Shown here in pieces: positions 26,493 to 34,740 of a stretch of DNA of 64,000 bases. Under the pieces are notes generated by a model. It was not told where the DNA came from. It was given only the letters and a program-made list of their open reading frames with translations, and did not search any database. A program made the translations under genes and the position numbers. The DNA is taken from NCBI GenBank assembly GCA_016720395.1, contig JADKKR010000005.1, forward strand, positions 248,001 through 312,000. The letters are read 5' to 3'. How positions within the stretch are numbered: position 1 is the first letter of the stretch; each line of letters begins with the position of its first letter. Origin of the DNA: Geobacteraceae bacterium (GTDB taxonomy: Bacteria; Desulfobacterota; Desulfuromonadia; Geobacterales; Pseudopelobacteraceae).

Positions 26493-27423
26493 AGAGATAC
26501 GCACCAATCACTCTTTTCTACTTACGACCCATGAAGGGCCGGATGGAGATGCGGTTGGTTCCACACTCGCTCTTGCCTCTCTTTTGCAAAAAACCGGTAA
26601 GGATGTTGTGGTGCATTATCGTGACCCGGTTCCCGACCTGTATGGTTTCCTGCCAGGTTCAGAAGCTGTTTTAGCCCATATCCCCGATCGCGATTTTGAT
26701 ATAGCTTTTGTGCTGGATATCGGTGAAGTTAAGCGTGCAGGTGAAGAGTTCTGCCGTTTCGGCCGTATTGGAAAAACCATTAACCTTGACCACCATCTTG
26801 CCTGTGAAAACTTCGGCACCCTTAATCTGATCGATCCCGCCGCCGCAGCCACCGGTGTACTTGTCTACCGTATTGCCAGTGCCCTTGGTTACAGCTTCGA
26901 TGCTGAAACTGCGCTCTGCCTGTATGTCTCCATCATTACCGATACCGGTTCGTTCCGCTATTCAAATGCCAACCGTGAGGCCTTTACCATAGCCGGCGAG
27001 ATGATCGAGTGCGGAGTGAATGCCTGGGACGTGGCCGAACAGCTCTATGAAAACCAGCCCCGCAAGCGGCTTGAATTGCTGGCCCGTTGCCTTCCTACGC
27101 TTGAAATAATCAAGGGTGGGCTGGCTGCCTCGGTAACGGTCACTTTGGACATGTATGCCGATACCGGAGCAGATGCCGAATTGACAGACGGCTTTGTCAA
27201 CTACCCACGCTCCATAAAAGGGGTGGAGGTGGCCATTTTCTTCCGCCAGATAGCAGAGGACAGGGTGAAGGTCGGTTTCCGTTCCAAGGGCAAGGTCAAT
27301 GTAGCGGTTTTTTCTGCAGCATTGGGCGGCGGCGGTCATCACAACGCTGCCGGATGTACCGTTGATGGAGCCATCGATGCGGTCAAGGCCCGGGTGTATG
27401 CTCTGGTGGATGATGTTCTTTGA
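26464..27423 (+). CDS. nrnA: DHH-family oligoribonuclease / PAP phosphatase NrnA
   Basis: 319 residues. DHH phosphoesterase motifs are visible: GPDGDAVGST (~25-34), FVLDIGEV, DHHLACENFG (~104-113) and SIITDTGSFRYSN (~150). The C-terminal DHHA1 motif is ALGGGGHHNAAGC (~286-298). The enzyme removes 2-5-base RNA oligomers and can dephosphorylate 3'-phosphoadenosine 5'-phosphate. It also can act on pGpG, the breakdown product of c-di-GMP, in related species. Its position between rbfA and truB is conserved in many bacteria. Confidence 0.93.
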   Translation: MTETIQKIVEEIRTNHSFLLTTHEGPDGDAVGSTLALASLLQKTGKDVVVHYRDPVPDLYGFLPGSEAVLAHIPDRDFDIAFVLDIGEVKRAGEEFCRFGRIGKTINLDHHLACENFGTLNLIDPAAAATGVLVYRIASALGYSFDAETALCLYVSIITDTGSFRYSNANREAFTIAGEMIECGVNAWDVAEQLYENQPRKRLELLARCLPTLEIIKGGLAASVTVTLDMYADTGADAELTDGFVNYPRSIKGVEVAIFFRQIAEDRVKVGFRSKGKVNVAVFSAALGGGGHHNAAGCTVDGAIDAVKARVYALVDDVL

Positions 27424-28331
27424 TTAACGGATTCGTAGTTATCGACAAGCCTGCCGGTATCACGTCCCACGATGTGGTTAGCCGTGTGAGGCGGATTCTC
27501 GGCACACGGAAGGTCGGCCACACCGGTACTCTCGACCCCTTTGCCACCGGTGTTCTTCCGGTAGCCGTCAACGAAGGCACCAAGGCTATTCCGTTCCTTG
27601 ATGAAGGTATCAAGTGCTACGAGGCTGTGATGCAGCTGGGGGTGGCTACCGACACCCTTGACATGACCGGAACGGTCGTACGGGAAGCGGATTGGCGTGC
27701 GGTTACCCGTGAGCAGATCGAATCTGTTCTGAGGCAGTTTATCGGCCGCATCAGCCAGATACCTCCCATGTACTCGGCCATCAAGCAGGACGGGCAGCCT
27801 CTGTACAAGCTGGCTCGCAAGGGCCAGGTGGTCGAGCGGGCGGCGCGTGAGATAGAGATTCACTCCCTTGAACTGCTGTCGTTTGCCGCCCCGCTGGTAC
27901 GCTTCAGAGTCGTCTGTTCGCGAGGTACCTATGTCCGGACACTGGCTGACGACATGGGTGAAATACTCGGTTGTGGATGCGCGTTAAAGGAATTGCGCAG
28001 GCTCGCCAGCGGTCCTTTTAATCTTTCCTCAGCGGTTACGCTGGAAGGGCTGGAAGAGGCTGTCCGGCTCGGGACGATTGGAGACCTCGTTGTAAGTCCC
28101 TCTGCAGCGCTTTCACACCTGCCTGATATCCCGCTTAACGATACCGGACTGGATCTCGTCAGGCATGGCCGGTCTCCGGGATGGGATGATACGGAAGCAG
28201 GTGCTCCGGTTGTTTGCGACGGTGAAACCCTCGTCCGGCTTACGAGAAATGCTACCCTGATTGCTGTTGCCGGATGCAGCCCTTGTGGCGATGAACTGCC
28301 GCGCATTATTCTGAAGCGCGTTTTCATGTAA
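27420..28331 (+). CDS. truB: tRNA pseudouridine-55 synthase TruB
   Basis: 303 residues with a TTG start that overlaps the nrnA stop (TTGA), a close translational coupling. The catalytic motif HTGTLDPFATGVLPV is at ~37-51, and the second family string is FIGRISQIPPMYSAIK (~103-118), then SRGTYVRTLADDMG (~164). A C-terminal PUA-like domain follows. It forms pseudouridine in the T-loop of tRNAs. Confidence 0.95.
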   Translation: MINGFVVIDKPAGITSHDVVSRVRRILGTRKVGHTGTLDPFATGVLPVAVNEGTKAIPFLDEGIKCYEAVMQLGVATDTLDMTGTVVREADWRAVTREQIESVLRQFIGRISQIPPMYSAIKQDGQPLYKLARKGQVVERAAREIEIHSLELLSFAAPLVRFRVVCSRGTYVRTLADDMGEILGCGCALKELRRLASGPFNLSSAVTLEGLEEAVRLGTIGDLVVSPSAALSHLPDIPLNDTGLDLVRHGRSPGWDDTEAGAPVVCDGETLVRLTRNATLIAVAGCSPCGDELPRIILKRVFM

Positions 28332-28448
28332 GTTAATGCTTTACATGGAGAAGCCGGTGTGGTATCAATTTCAGCTTGCGGTAATGTAAGAGCATGGTTT
28401 TTGTGACCACTATAAACGCAGATTGTACATAACAAGGAGGTGTTAGCA

Positions 28449-28715
28449 GTGCTGGCAACCGAAAAGAAGCAGGAAATCATCAATTCGTTTAAAAAACATG
28501 ACAGCGACACAGGGTCTCCCGAGGTGCAGATCGCCATTCTCACTGAGCGGATAACCTATCTCACCGAGCACTTCAAGATCCACAAGAAGGACCACCACAG
28601 CCGCAGAGGGCTGTTGAAGCTTGTCGGCCAGAGGCGTCGGCTTCTGGACTATCTCAAGGGTAAAGAGGTAGACAGGTACAAAAAGGTGATCGAGCGACTC
28701 GGCATACGCAGGTAA
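28449..28715 (+). CDS. rpsO: 30S ribosomal protein S15
   Basis: 88 residues from GTG 28449, set seven bases after AAGGAGGT; the upstream GTG at 28440 overlaps that ribosome site and was rejected. Family strings: SDTGSPEVQIAILTERI and HSRRGLLKLVGQRRRLLDYL. S15 is a primary 16S rRNA-binding protein. The rpsO-pnp order is widely conserved. Confidence 0.96.
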   Translation: MLATEKKQEIINSFKKHDSDTGSPEVQIAILTERITYLTEHFKIHKKDHHSRRGLLKLVGQRRRLLDYLKGKEVDRYKKVIERLGIRR

Positions 28716-28720
28716 TGGAT

Positions 28721-28758
28721 AGGCACTCTACCGGCTTGAAGCCGCTAGAGTGCCTTTT
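28721..28758 (+). terminator. Intrinsic terminator after rpsO
   Basis: AGGCACTCTA (28721-28730) pairs perfectly with TAGAGTGCCT (28746-28755); the inner CGGC/GCCG bases extend the stem, and TTTT follows. It probably lets only part of the transcription reach pnp. Confidence 0.8.
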
Positions 28759-28812
28759 CCTTTGTTGAGTATGCTGTATGTGAAAGAGGGCTTTTACGGC
28801 CCTTTTATTTTT

Positions 28813-28873
28813 GTTGGGGACGTGGGTAGAGTCCCATGCAGTAATGGCATGGGGTTGTAGCGACGGCCCCAAC
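28813..28873 (+). promoter_or_regulatory. Structured pnp leader, candidate autoregulatory stem
   Basis: GTTGGGG (28813-28819) pairs with CCCCAAC (28867-28873), extended by CGT/ACG across one mismatch. An inner hairpin CCATGC-AGTAATG-GCATGG lies within it. In E. coli, PNPase represses itself through a long leader stem cut by RNase III; this leader has a comparable architecture, but the mechanism here is inferred. A weaker AGGGC/GCCCT hairpin followed by TTTTATTTTT sits just upstream (28790-28813). Confidence 0.5.
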
Positions 28874-28896
28874 GCAACAATGACAGGAGAAATTGT

Positions 28897-31002
28897 ATGG
28901 AACATGTTGTGAACGTTGAGTTCGGAGGCAGGACGGTTACCATTTCAACCGGTAAGATGGCCAAGCAGGCTAACGGCGCCGTGATGGTCAGAAGCGGCGA
29001 CACGATGGTACTGGTTACTGCGGTCGCACAAAAAGATGCCAAAGAGGGGCAGGATTTCTTTCCTCTGACGGTCAATTACACCGAGAAGGCATACGCCGGC
29101 GGAAAAATTCCCGGAAGCTTTTTCAAGCGTGAAGCACGGCCCTCGGATCCTGAGACACTGATCTGCCGTTTGATCGATCGTCCCATCCGCCCGCTGTTCC
29201 CTGAAACCTTCCTCAACGACACCCAGATCATGGCAACAGTCGTTTCGGCCGACAAGGACAACGACCCCGGCATTCTTTCCATGCTGGGCGCTTCGGCAGC
29301 CCTGATGATCTCCGATATCCCTTTCCAGGGACCGATCGCCGGCTGCAAGGTCGGCCGTGTCGACGGTAAATTGATCTGTAACCCCAGTGCCGAAGAACTC
29401 CTGAACAGTGATCTGGAAATTGTAGTTGCAGCAAGCCGCGATGCGGTCATCATGGTCGAAGGAGAGGCGAAATTCGTATCCGAGGCCGACCTGCTGGATG
29501 CAGTCTTCTTTGCCAAGGAAGCGATGCTGCCGCTGATCGAGGCCCAGGAAGAGCTTCAGAAAAAGGCCGGTGTCGCCAAGCGCGTGATTGCGCCGGTGGT
29601 TGTTAATGAGCCACTGCTGGCCCGTGTACGTACACTGGCTTATGATCGCATGGCTGATGCTGTCAAGATCAAGTCCAAGCAGGAACGCCACATCCAGATG
29701 GACCTGGTGAAGACCGAGACCATTGAAGCGCTCAAAGAGGAATTCGAAGGCTGCGCCAAGCAGATCAAGGGCTTTCTGGGTGACTTCGAATATGAGCGGG
29801 TCCGTGCTGACGTACTTGACACCGGTATCCGCATCGACGGCCGCGATACGGTCACTATCCGTCCCATTACCACCGAAGCCGGTCTTCTGCCACGTACCCA
29901 TGGTTCGGCCCTGTTCACCCGAGGCGAGACTCAGGCGCTGGTTACCGCCACACTCGGTACCTCCAGCGACGAACAGCGTATGGACTCACTGTACGGCGAG
30001 TATCGAAAACGCTTTCTGCTGCATTACAACTTTCCTCCGTTCTCGGTCGGCGAAACCAGTTTCCGCCTCGGACCCGGACGTCGCGAGATCGGTCACGGCA
30101 TGCTGGCCGAGCGTGCTATTTCGGCCATTCTGCCCAAACATGATGATTTCCCTTATACCATCCGCATCGTCTCAGAAACCCTGGAGAGCAACGGTTCCTC
30201 ATCCATGGCAGCCGTCTGCGGCGGCTGCATGTCACTGATGGATGCCGGTGTACCGATCATCTCTCCGGTGGCCGGTATCGCCATGGGTCTGATCAAGGAA
30301 GGTGACAAGGTTGCCATCCTGTCCGATATCCTGGGCGATGAAGATCACCTGGGCGATATGGACTTCAAGGTGGCCGGAACAGCTGATGGCGTTACGGCAC
30401 TGCAGATGGATATCAAGATCGGCGGAGTCACCCGCGAGATCATGCAGAAGGCACTCAGTCAGGCCCGTGACGCTCGGCTGCATATCCTGGGTAAGATGGC
30501 TGAGACGCTGGCTGCGCCCCGTCCGGAGATGTCACCCTTTGCACCGCGCATCACCACCATCTGGGTCAAGACCGACAAGATCCGTGACGTTATCGGTACC
30601 GGCGGCAAGAATATCCGCAACATCACCGAGACCACCGGCGTTACGGTGGATATCGATGATACCGGGCGCATCAATATCGCCAGCACCAGCAAGGAGGCCT
30701 GTGATCTCGCTATTCAGATGATCCGCGGTCTGACAGAGGACGCCGAAGAGGGACGTCTCTACATGGGTGTTGTCAAAAAGATCATGGACTTCGGCGCATT
30801 TGTTGAAATCATGCCCGGTACTGACGGACTTGTTCACATCTCCGAGCTCGACACCGCCAGGGTCAAGGTCGTTACCGATGTGCTCAACGAAGGTGACAAG
30901 GTTCTGGTCAAGTGCATCGGGGTGGATAAGAACGGCAAGATCAAGCTTTCCCGTAAAGAAGCGCTCGGGTTGAATCCTGACGGTACAAAAATCGCCGAGT
31001 AG
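28897..31002 (+). CDS. pnp: Polyribonucleotide nucleotidyltransferase (PNPase)
   Basis: 701 residues, the standard length. Two RNase PH domains (~1-225 and ~305-540), with FFPLTVNYTEKAYAGGKIPG near residue 53 and FRLGPGRREIGHGMLAERA near 390. KH domain with VIGTGGKNIRNITE (~565) and S1 domain with KIMDFGAFVEIMPGTDGLVHIS (shown in part: DFGAFVEIMPG). It degrades RNA 3' to 5' and is part of the degradosome. ACAGGAGA precedes the ATG. Confidence 0.97.
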   Translation: MEHVVNVEFGGRTVTISTGKMAKQANGAVMVRSGDTMVLVTAVAQKDAKEGQDFFPLTVNYTEKAYAGGKIPGSFFKREARPSDPETLICRLIDRPIRPLFPETFLNDTQIMATVVSADKDNDPGILSMLGASAALMISDIPFQGPIAGCKVGRVDGKLICNPSAEELLNSDLEIVVAASRDAVIMVEGEAKFVSEADLLDAVFFAKEAMLPLIEAQEELQKKAGVAKRVIAPVVVNEPLLARVRTLAYDRMADAVKIKSKQERHIQMDLVKTETIEALKEEFEGCAKQIKGFLGDFEYERVRADVLDTGIRIDGRDTVTIRPITTEAGLLPRTHGSALFTRGETQALVTATLGTSSDEQRMDSLYGEYRKRFLLHYNFPPFSVGETSFRLGPGRREIGHGMLAERAISAILPKHDDFPYTIRIVSETLESNGSSSMAAVCGGCMSLMDAGVPIISPVAGIAMGLIKEGDKVAILSDILGDEDHLGDMDFKVAGTADGVTALQMDIKIGGVTREIMQKALSQARDARLHILGKMAETLAAPRPEMSPFAPRITTIWVKTDKIRDVIGTGGKNIRNITETTGVTVDIDDTGRINIASTSKEACDLAIQMIRGLTEDAEEGRLYMGVVKKIMDFGAFVEIMPGTDGLVHISELDTARVKVVTDVLNEGDKVLVKCIGVDKNGKIKLSRKEALGLNPDGTKIAE

Positions 31003-31030
31003 GATTCGGTTGCGATAATTGAAGATAGAA

Positions 31031-31062
31031 AAAGGGCGAAGCGTTATGCTTCGCCCTTTCTG
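31031..31062. terminator. Bidirectional intrinsic terminator after pnp
   Basis: AAAGGGCGAAGC (31031-31042) pairs perfectly with GCTTCGCCCTTT (31048-31059), loop GTTAT. It has T on the plus side and, read from the other strand, T after the stem, so it can serve both directions. Confidence 0.85.
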
Positions 31063-31075
31063 TATCTTGAGCATA

Positions 31076-31102
31076 AAAAGACAGCGGGATGTTTATGCCC
31101 GC
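31076..31102 (-). terminator. Candidate terminator for the collagen-like lipoprotein gene
   Basis: On the minus strand GCGGG-N9-CCCGC is followed by TGTCTTTTT. The stem is short (5 bp, extendable by one or two pairs). Confidence 0.4.
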
Positions 31103-31241
31103 AGAATGCTCGTTACGGTAGATCTTATTGAACCGCAAACCTCGTCGGCAATTTTCCGGAAACGTTCGTATAGATTCATGCACTGAGTTTACAAAATGAG
31201 GCTGCAGCAGGGATATTCCGGGCAGCCTCGGATGCATCCGG

Positions 31242-31517
31242 TCAGCGCTTCGGTTCCGGTGCAGGAATAACCACGATCGTGTCGCCTCCTGTTTGCCCCT
31301 GTTTGCCCTGATCACCCTTTGCGCCGTCGGTGCCGGTTGCACCAGTTGCACCGGTTGCGCCCTTTTCAGCCGGGGCGCCCTGTATTCCCGGTGCACCTTG
31401 AGGTCCGGCAGGGCCGGGAACAACTACTATTGCGGGGGGAGGTGCTACTGCTGTCTGGCGGTCACATGCGCTCAAGGCCAGCGCGGAAAGTGCTGCGACT
31501 AAAATAAGATATCTCAT
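31242..31517 (-). CDS. Small lipoprotein with collagen-like Gly-X-Y repeats
   Basis: 91 residues from the second of two adjacent ATGs, with AGGAG seven bases before it. Signal peptide with lipobox LALSAC (Cys ~18). After a short proline/valine linker come about 14 Gly-X-Y triplets, with one break (GPAGPQGAPGIQGAP ... GATGATGATGTDGAKGDQG). The tail IVVIPAPEPKR ends the protein. Collagen-like repeats form trimers in other bacterial surface proteins. Such a short lipid-anchored form suggests a stalk or spacer, but no partner is visible. The gene is monocistronic and convergent with pnp. Confidence 0.75.
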   Translation of the reverse strand: MRYLILVAALSALALSACDRQTAVAPPPAIVVVPGPAGPQGAPGIQGAPAEKGATGATGATGTDGAKGDQGKQGQTGGDTIVVIPAPEPKR

Positions 31518-31958
31518 CATTAATCTCCTGTCCTGTATGTCGAACAAAAACTGAACGCGGAATTGCGTACAGCAGTCCAATCGTTACGGTTTTCACCTGC
31601 TCATGAAAGGTCGGTGGTTTAGTACAGTTATAAAGCAATCAATATGCCAAGGAGGCTTGACGGAAACTGTGGCTGCAACGGTCTGATTGTGTGAGGAAAA
31701 TGATGCTGTGTGTGCGGGGAGAAGGGAGTACCGTCAATTAAAACCGTTGCGATTAACATTTCTGTCAAATCTGACGGATTGCAATGGGCGGATACATTGG
31801 AGAGCCCGGAGAGGAACCTGCCGCTTCCCATCCGGAGATTAGGCATGATCCTCTCAATCAGTTATTAATGGATCGTGAGTCGGTTGCTGTCCTGGAGTGA
31901 CACGGCTGACATTCCTGTTTCAGATCGATCCCGCCGAATGCAGTGTAGGAAATACAGC
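31518..31958. other. Intergenic region without a supported gene
   Basis: About 440 bases between the lipoprotein gene and the tRNA-His promoter. Short open frames here lack ribosome sites and family resemblance. I see no strong hairpin or repeat. Confidence 0.5.
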
Positions 31959-31987
31959 TTGACTTGAAGGTCGGTTTGGGCTATTTA
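31959..31987 (+). promoter_or_regulatory. Sigma-70-like promoter for tRNA-His
   Basis: TTGACT (31959-31964), 17-bp spacer, TATTTA (31982-31987). The tRNA begins 15 nt downstream, a normal distance. Confidence 0.6.
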
Positions 31988-32002
31988 GATATTCCTCTTT
32001 AT

Positions 32003-32079
32003 GGTGGCCATGGTGAAGCGGTTAACACTTACGACTGTGACTCGTACATACGAGGGTTCGATCCCCTCTGGCCACCCCA
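32003..32079 (+). tRNA. tRNA-His (GTG)
   Basis: The 8-bp acceptor stem GGTGGCCA/TGGCCACC includes the extra G at -1 that marks tRNA-His. Anticodon arm TACGA-CTGTGAC-TCGTA gives anticodon GTG. T arm GAGGG-TTCGATC-CCCTC. CCA is encoded at 32077-32079. Confidence 0.97.
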
Positions 32080-32089
32080 AAAAAATAAT

Positions 32090-32115
32090 GCCGCGTCCCA
32101 GGACGCGGCTTTTTA
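32090..32115 (+). terminator. Intrinsic terminator after tRNA-His
   Basis: GCCGCGTC-CCAG-GACGCGGC (32090-32109) is a perfect 8-bp GC-rich stem followed by TTTTTATTTTT. It also faces the 3' end of the convergent gene at 32142. Confidence 0.88.
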
Positions 32116-32141
32116 TTTTTCAACGCTTAAACCCGATACCG

Positions 32142-33533
32142 TTATCCGACCTCCGCAAACTCCCTGACACGAAATTCCGCACCCAGCGAGACTGCCAGCC
32201 TGCGGCATGCTTCAATATCGATTCCCGGAACGGTGACAGCACTGGCCACAACCTGCGGAATGTGCTGATGCGCCTCTCGAATAAAGGCACAGACCGCATC
32301 AAAGCCTGCGTCACTGAAAGGGGTGTTGCAAATTTCCCTGTAGGTGGCGGCATCGGGAGCGTTCAGGCTGACTGAAATGCTATCGACAAGTCCGGCCAGT
32401 TCGGGAATGATGTTGCGTCCATGGACAAGATTCGCCTGTCCGTCGGTGTTGACGCGAATGGTATAGCCGCGTCTTTTCAGCTCCGCAGCCACCTGTTTGA
32501 CCAGGTCCAATCTGATCAGCGGTTCGCCGTAGCCGCAAAAAACTATCTCGTCAATTCCCTGCGGTTGGCCTACGGCTGCCATGATCTCTTCAAATGTCGG
32601 TTCGCCATCCAGAAGCAGGTTGTGCCCCTTGACCGTGAAATTGTCGAACTTTGCACAAAAGCTGCAGCGGTTGGAACAGCGGTTGGTGATATTTAAATAC
32701 AGTGAATTCCTGATTTCGTAGGCGATCTTGGTTGACTGGTCCCAGAGACGGATACCGAACAGGTCACGAACATTCTTGGTTGTGATACGGGCAACATCCT
32801 CCAGGGAAAGTCCTTTGACCTCTGCAACTCGTTCGGCTGCCAGCCGGACATAGGCCGGCTCGTTGCGCTTGCCGCGGTACGGCACCGGCGACAGGTAGGG
32901 GCAGTCGGTTTCAACCAGCAGCCGGTCGATGCTGACAGTCCGTACCACCTCCCGCAGTGCTTCGTTGGCCGGGTAGGTAATGGTGCCGGGTACGGATATG
33001 TAGAAACCCATAGACAGAGCTTCTGCGGCCATGGCTGCATCACCGGAGAAGCAGTGCAGTACACCGCACCGGACATCTTCCTCACGAAGACATTCAAGCA
33101 CCTGGCTGTGTGCGTCGCGGTCGTGAATGATGACCGGCTTGCCCAGTTCGCCGGCCATGCGCAGAAAAGTGCGGAAGACCCGATCCTGTGCATCGCGGGG
33201 GGAACGGTCACGGTAGAAATCCAGTCCGATCTCACCGATTGCCACGACTTTGGAACTGGAGAGGGCCAGATTGCGGATAATGCCAAAACAGGCATCTGTG
33301 ACGCGCCCCGCATCGTGCGGATGGATGCCGACCGCCGCATAGAGCTGGGGGTGTTTTTCTGCCAGTTCCACGGACTCGCGGCTGGATTCAATGTCGGTGC
33401 CGACTACAAGTATGGCCGCCACGCCGGAGTCCGCTGCGCGTTGCAGCATGTCGTCGAAGTCTCCGGCATAGTCGCGGTAATAGATATGGGCGTGTGAGTC
33501 TATCAGGGTCATAGTGGTACTCATCGATTTCAT
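32142..33533 (-). CDS. TatD-family hydrolase fused to a radical SAM domain
   Basis: 463 residues. Residues ~8-262 are a TatD deoxyribonuclease: metal-binding DSHAHIY near the start, GEIGLDFY, VIIHDRDAHS, GVLHCFSGD and VETDCPYLSP. Residues ~275-463 are a short radical SAM domain with CSNRCSFC (CX3CX2C cluster motif), FCGYGEPLIR and RVNTDGQANL. The two units are in one frame without a break. TatD proteins are metal-dependent nucleases; the radical SAM part resembles the TatD-associated radical SAM family known from Geobacter relatives, whose reaction is unknown. The exact start is uncertain (ATG 33533, 33524 or 33512), since no strong ribosome site is visible. Confidence 0.88.
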   Translation of the reverse strand: MKSMSTTMTLIDSHAHIYYRDYAGDFDDMLQRAADSGVAAILVVGTDIESSRESVELAEKHPQLYAAVGIHPHDAGRVTDACFGIIRNLALSSSKVVAIGEIGLDFYRDRSPRDAQDRVFRTFLRMAGELGKPVIIHDRDAHSQVLECLREEDVRCGVLHCFSGDAAMAAEALSMGFYISVPGTITYPANEALREVVRTVSIDRLLVETDCPYLSPVPYRGKRNEPAYVRLAAERVAEVKGLSLEDVARITTKNVRDLFGIRLWDQSTKIAYEIRNSLYLNITNRCSNRCSFCAKFDNFTVKGHNLLLDGEPTFEEIMAAVGQPQGIDEIVFCGYGEPLIRLDLVKQVAAELKRRGYTIRVNTDGQANLVHGRNIIPELAGLVDSISVSLNAPDAATYREICNTPFSDAGFDAVCAFIREAHQHIPQVVASAVTVPGIDIEACRRLAVSLGAEFRVREFAEVG

Positions 33534-33603
33534 CTAAGGAACAGTAACGGTCATTTATGCTTAATAAATATTAAAGCCTGTTATTTCATAGCTATATAAT
33601 TAA

Positions 33604-34398
33604 TTACTTCAACTCTTCCTTGAGTCCTTCAATCACCGCCTTGACTTCGGCGATCATGTCACTCGCCTGCGGTGAGGTCTCGAATTTCAGGTACTGTTCG
33701 AAATACGTGACCGCATCCTGTGTCCGGTCCTGGTCCATGCAGATGCCTCCCAGGGTCAGGTAGGCCATGCCGTACGTCGGGTCAAGGCGCACCGCTTCAC
33801 GGCATTCCTCTTCGGCTTCTTCCAGCTCTTCCATGTCGTAGAGCAGCTCACCCAGGTTATAGTGGGCAGCGGGATCGTTTGGATCAATCTCGACACCTTT
33901 CTGGAAGGCATCTACAGCACCCTGGGCATCCCCCTGGCCGTAAAGTGCATCACCCAGAGCATTCCAGGCAAAGACGTTGTCCGGTTCCTGCTCCAGGGCT
34001 TCACGGTAGGCACGGATGGCGTCATCGCTGCGGTCAAGGCTGTTATAAACCAGTCCGATACTGACCAGGGCATCGGCATCCTTCGGGTCAAGCTCCCGTA
34101 CGCGACTGTAGCTGGCAATGGCCTCCTTATGTTTACCGGCTTCGAACAGCAGGTCTCCCAGGGTCGTCAGGGCATCCAGATCTTCCGGTGCCCTCTTAAG
34201 ACCTTCCCGGTAACGTTCAATGGCCTCTTCTATGCGGCCGTCTTCAGCCAGGGCATCACCAAAATAAAACCAGCTGTCAGGGTCGTCCTGATGGGCCTGG
34301 CAATAATCCTTCAGGGTTGTGATCGCAGCCTTTGTGTTTCCTGCATCAAGTTGTTCGATGCCGATGCGTAGATTTTCATCCAGTACTCTGTCCGTCAT
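33604..34398 (-). CDS. TPR-repeat protein
   Basis: 264 residues from ATG 34398, chosen because GGAGG lies eight bases before it; earlier ATGs overlap that site. Seven or so tetratricopeptide repeats with the usual W/A/Y pattern (DSWFYFGDALAEDGRIEEAIERY; PAAHYNLGELLYDMEELEEAEEE, each given only in part: WFYFGDAL, AHYNLGELL). No signal peptide, so probably cytoplasmic. TPR units form protein-binding scaffolds; no partner is evident. Its 5' region faces ptsP. Confidence 0.82.
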   Translation of the reverse strand: MTDRVLDENLRIGIEQLDAGNTKAAITTLKDYCQAHQDDPDSWFYFGDALAEDGRIEEAIERYREGLKRAPEDLDALTTLGDLLFEAGKHKEAIASYSRVRELDPKDADALVSIGLVYNSLDRSDDAIRAYREALEQEPDNVFAWNALGDALYGQGDAQGAVDAFQKGVEIDPNDPAAHYNLGELLYDMEELEEAEEECREAVRLDPTYGMAYLTLGGICMDQDRTQDAVTYFEQYLKFETSPQASDMIAEVKAVIEGLKEELK

Positions 34399-34681
34399 TG
34401 ACATGTCCTCCATCTCATTTCTGTATAAAATATCTTTTTGAAGATAGCAGACCTACGGTCTATTCTCCAAATTATATCCAAACAATGTACCCAAAAATAA
34501 TTTTAACGCAGTTAAACGGAGGGTACAGAGATAATATCGAAAACAAAACATTTAATTACCGTTGGATTTTGGCAGTTCAGACATTTCCACTAAAAGTGAG
34601 ATGAAGAGACCTTTTCTTCAATGATTTCTTTGTGTATTCTGTGTCACTGTGTTTCAACTGCCGTTTAATGGATGAATGGTT
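34399..34681. other. Divergent intergenic region between TPR gene and ptsP
   Basis: About 280 AT-rich bases with no supported gene. AGACC-TAC-GGTCT (34449-34461) is a small inverted repeat close to the TPR start and may be an operator. Confidence 0.4.
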
Positions 34682-34710
34682 TTTACTTTTTGAGCAAATT
34701 TAACTATACT
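34682..34710 (+). promoter_or_regulatory. Candidate ptsP promoter
   Basis: TTTACT (34682-34687), 17-bp spacer, TATACT (34705-34710), 31 nt upstream of the ptsP ATG. Confidence 0.45.
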
Positions 34711-34740
34711 CTCCCAATTCTTTTTGACGGGGCATCAACC

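Noticed and set aside
31628..31846. 72-codon minus-strand frame
   Set aside because: No ribosome site or recognisable fold; composition not protein-like.
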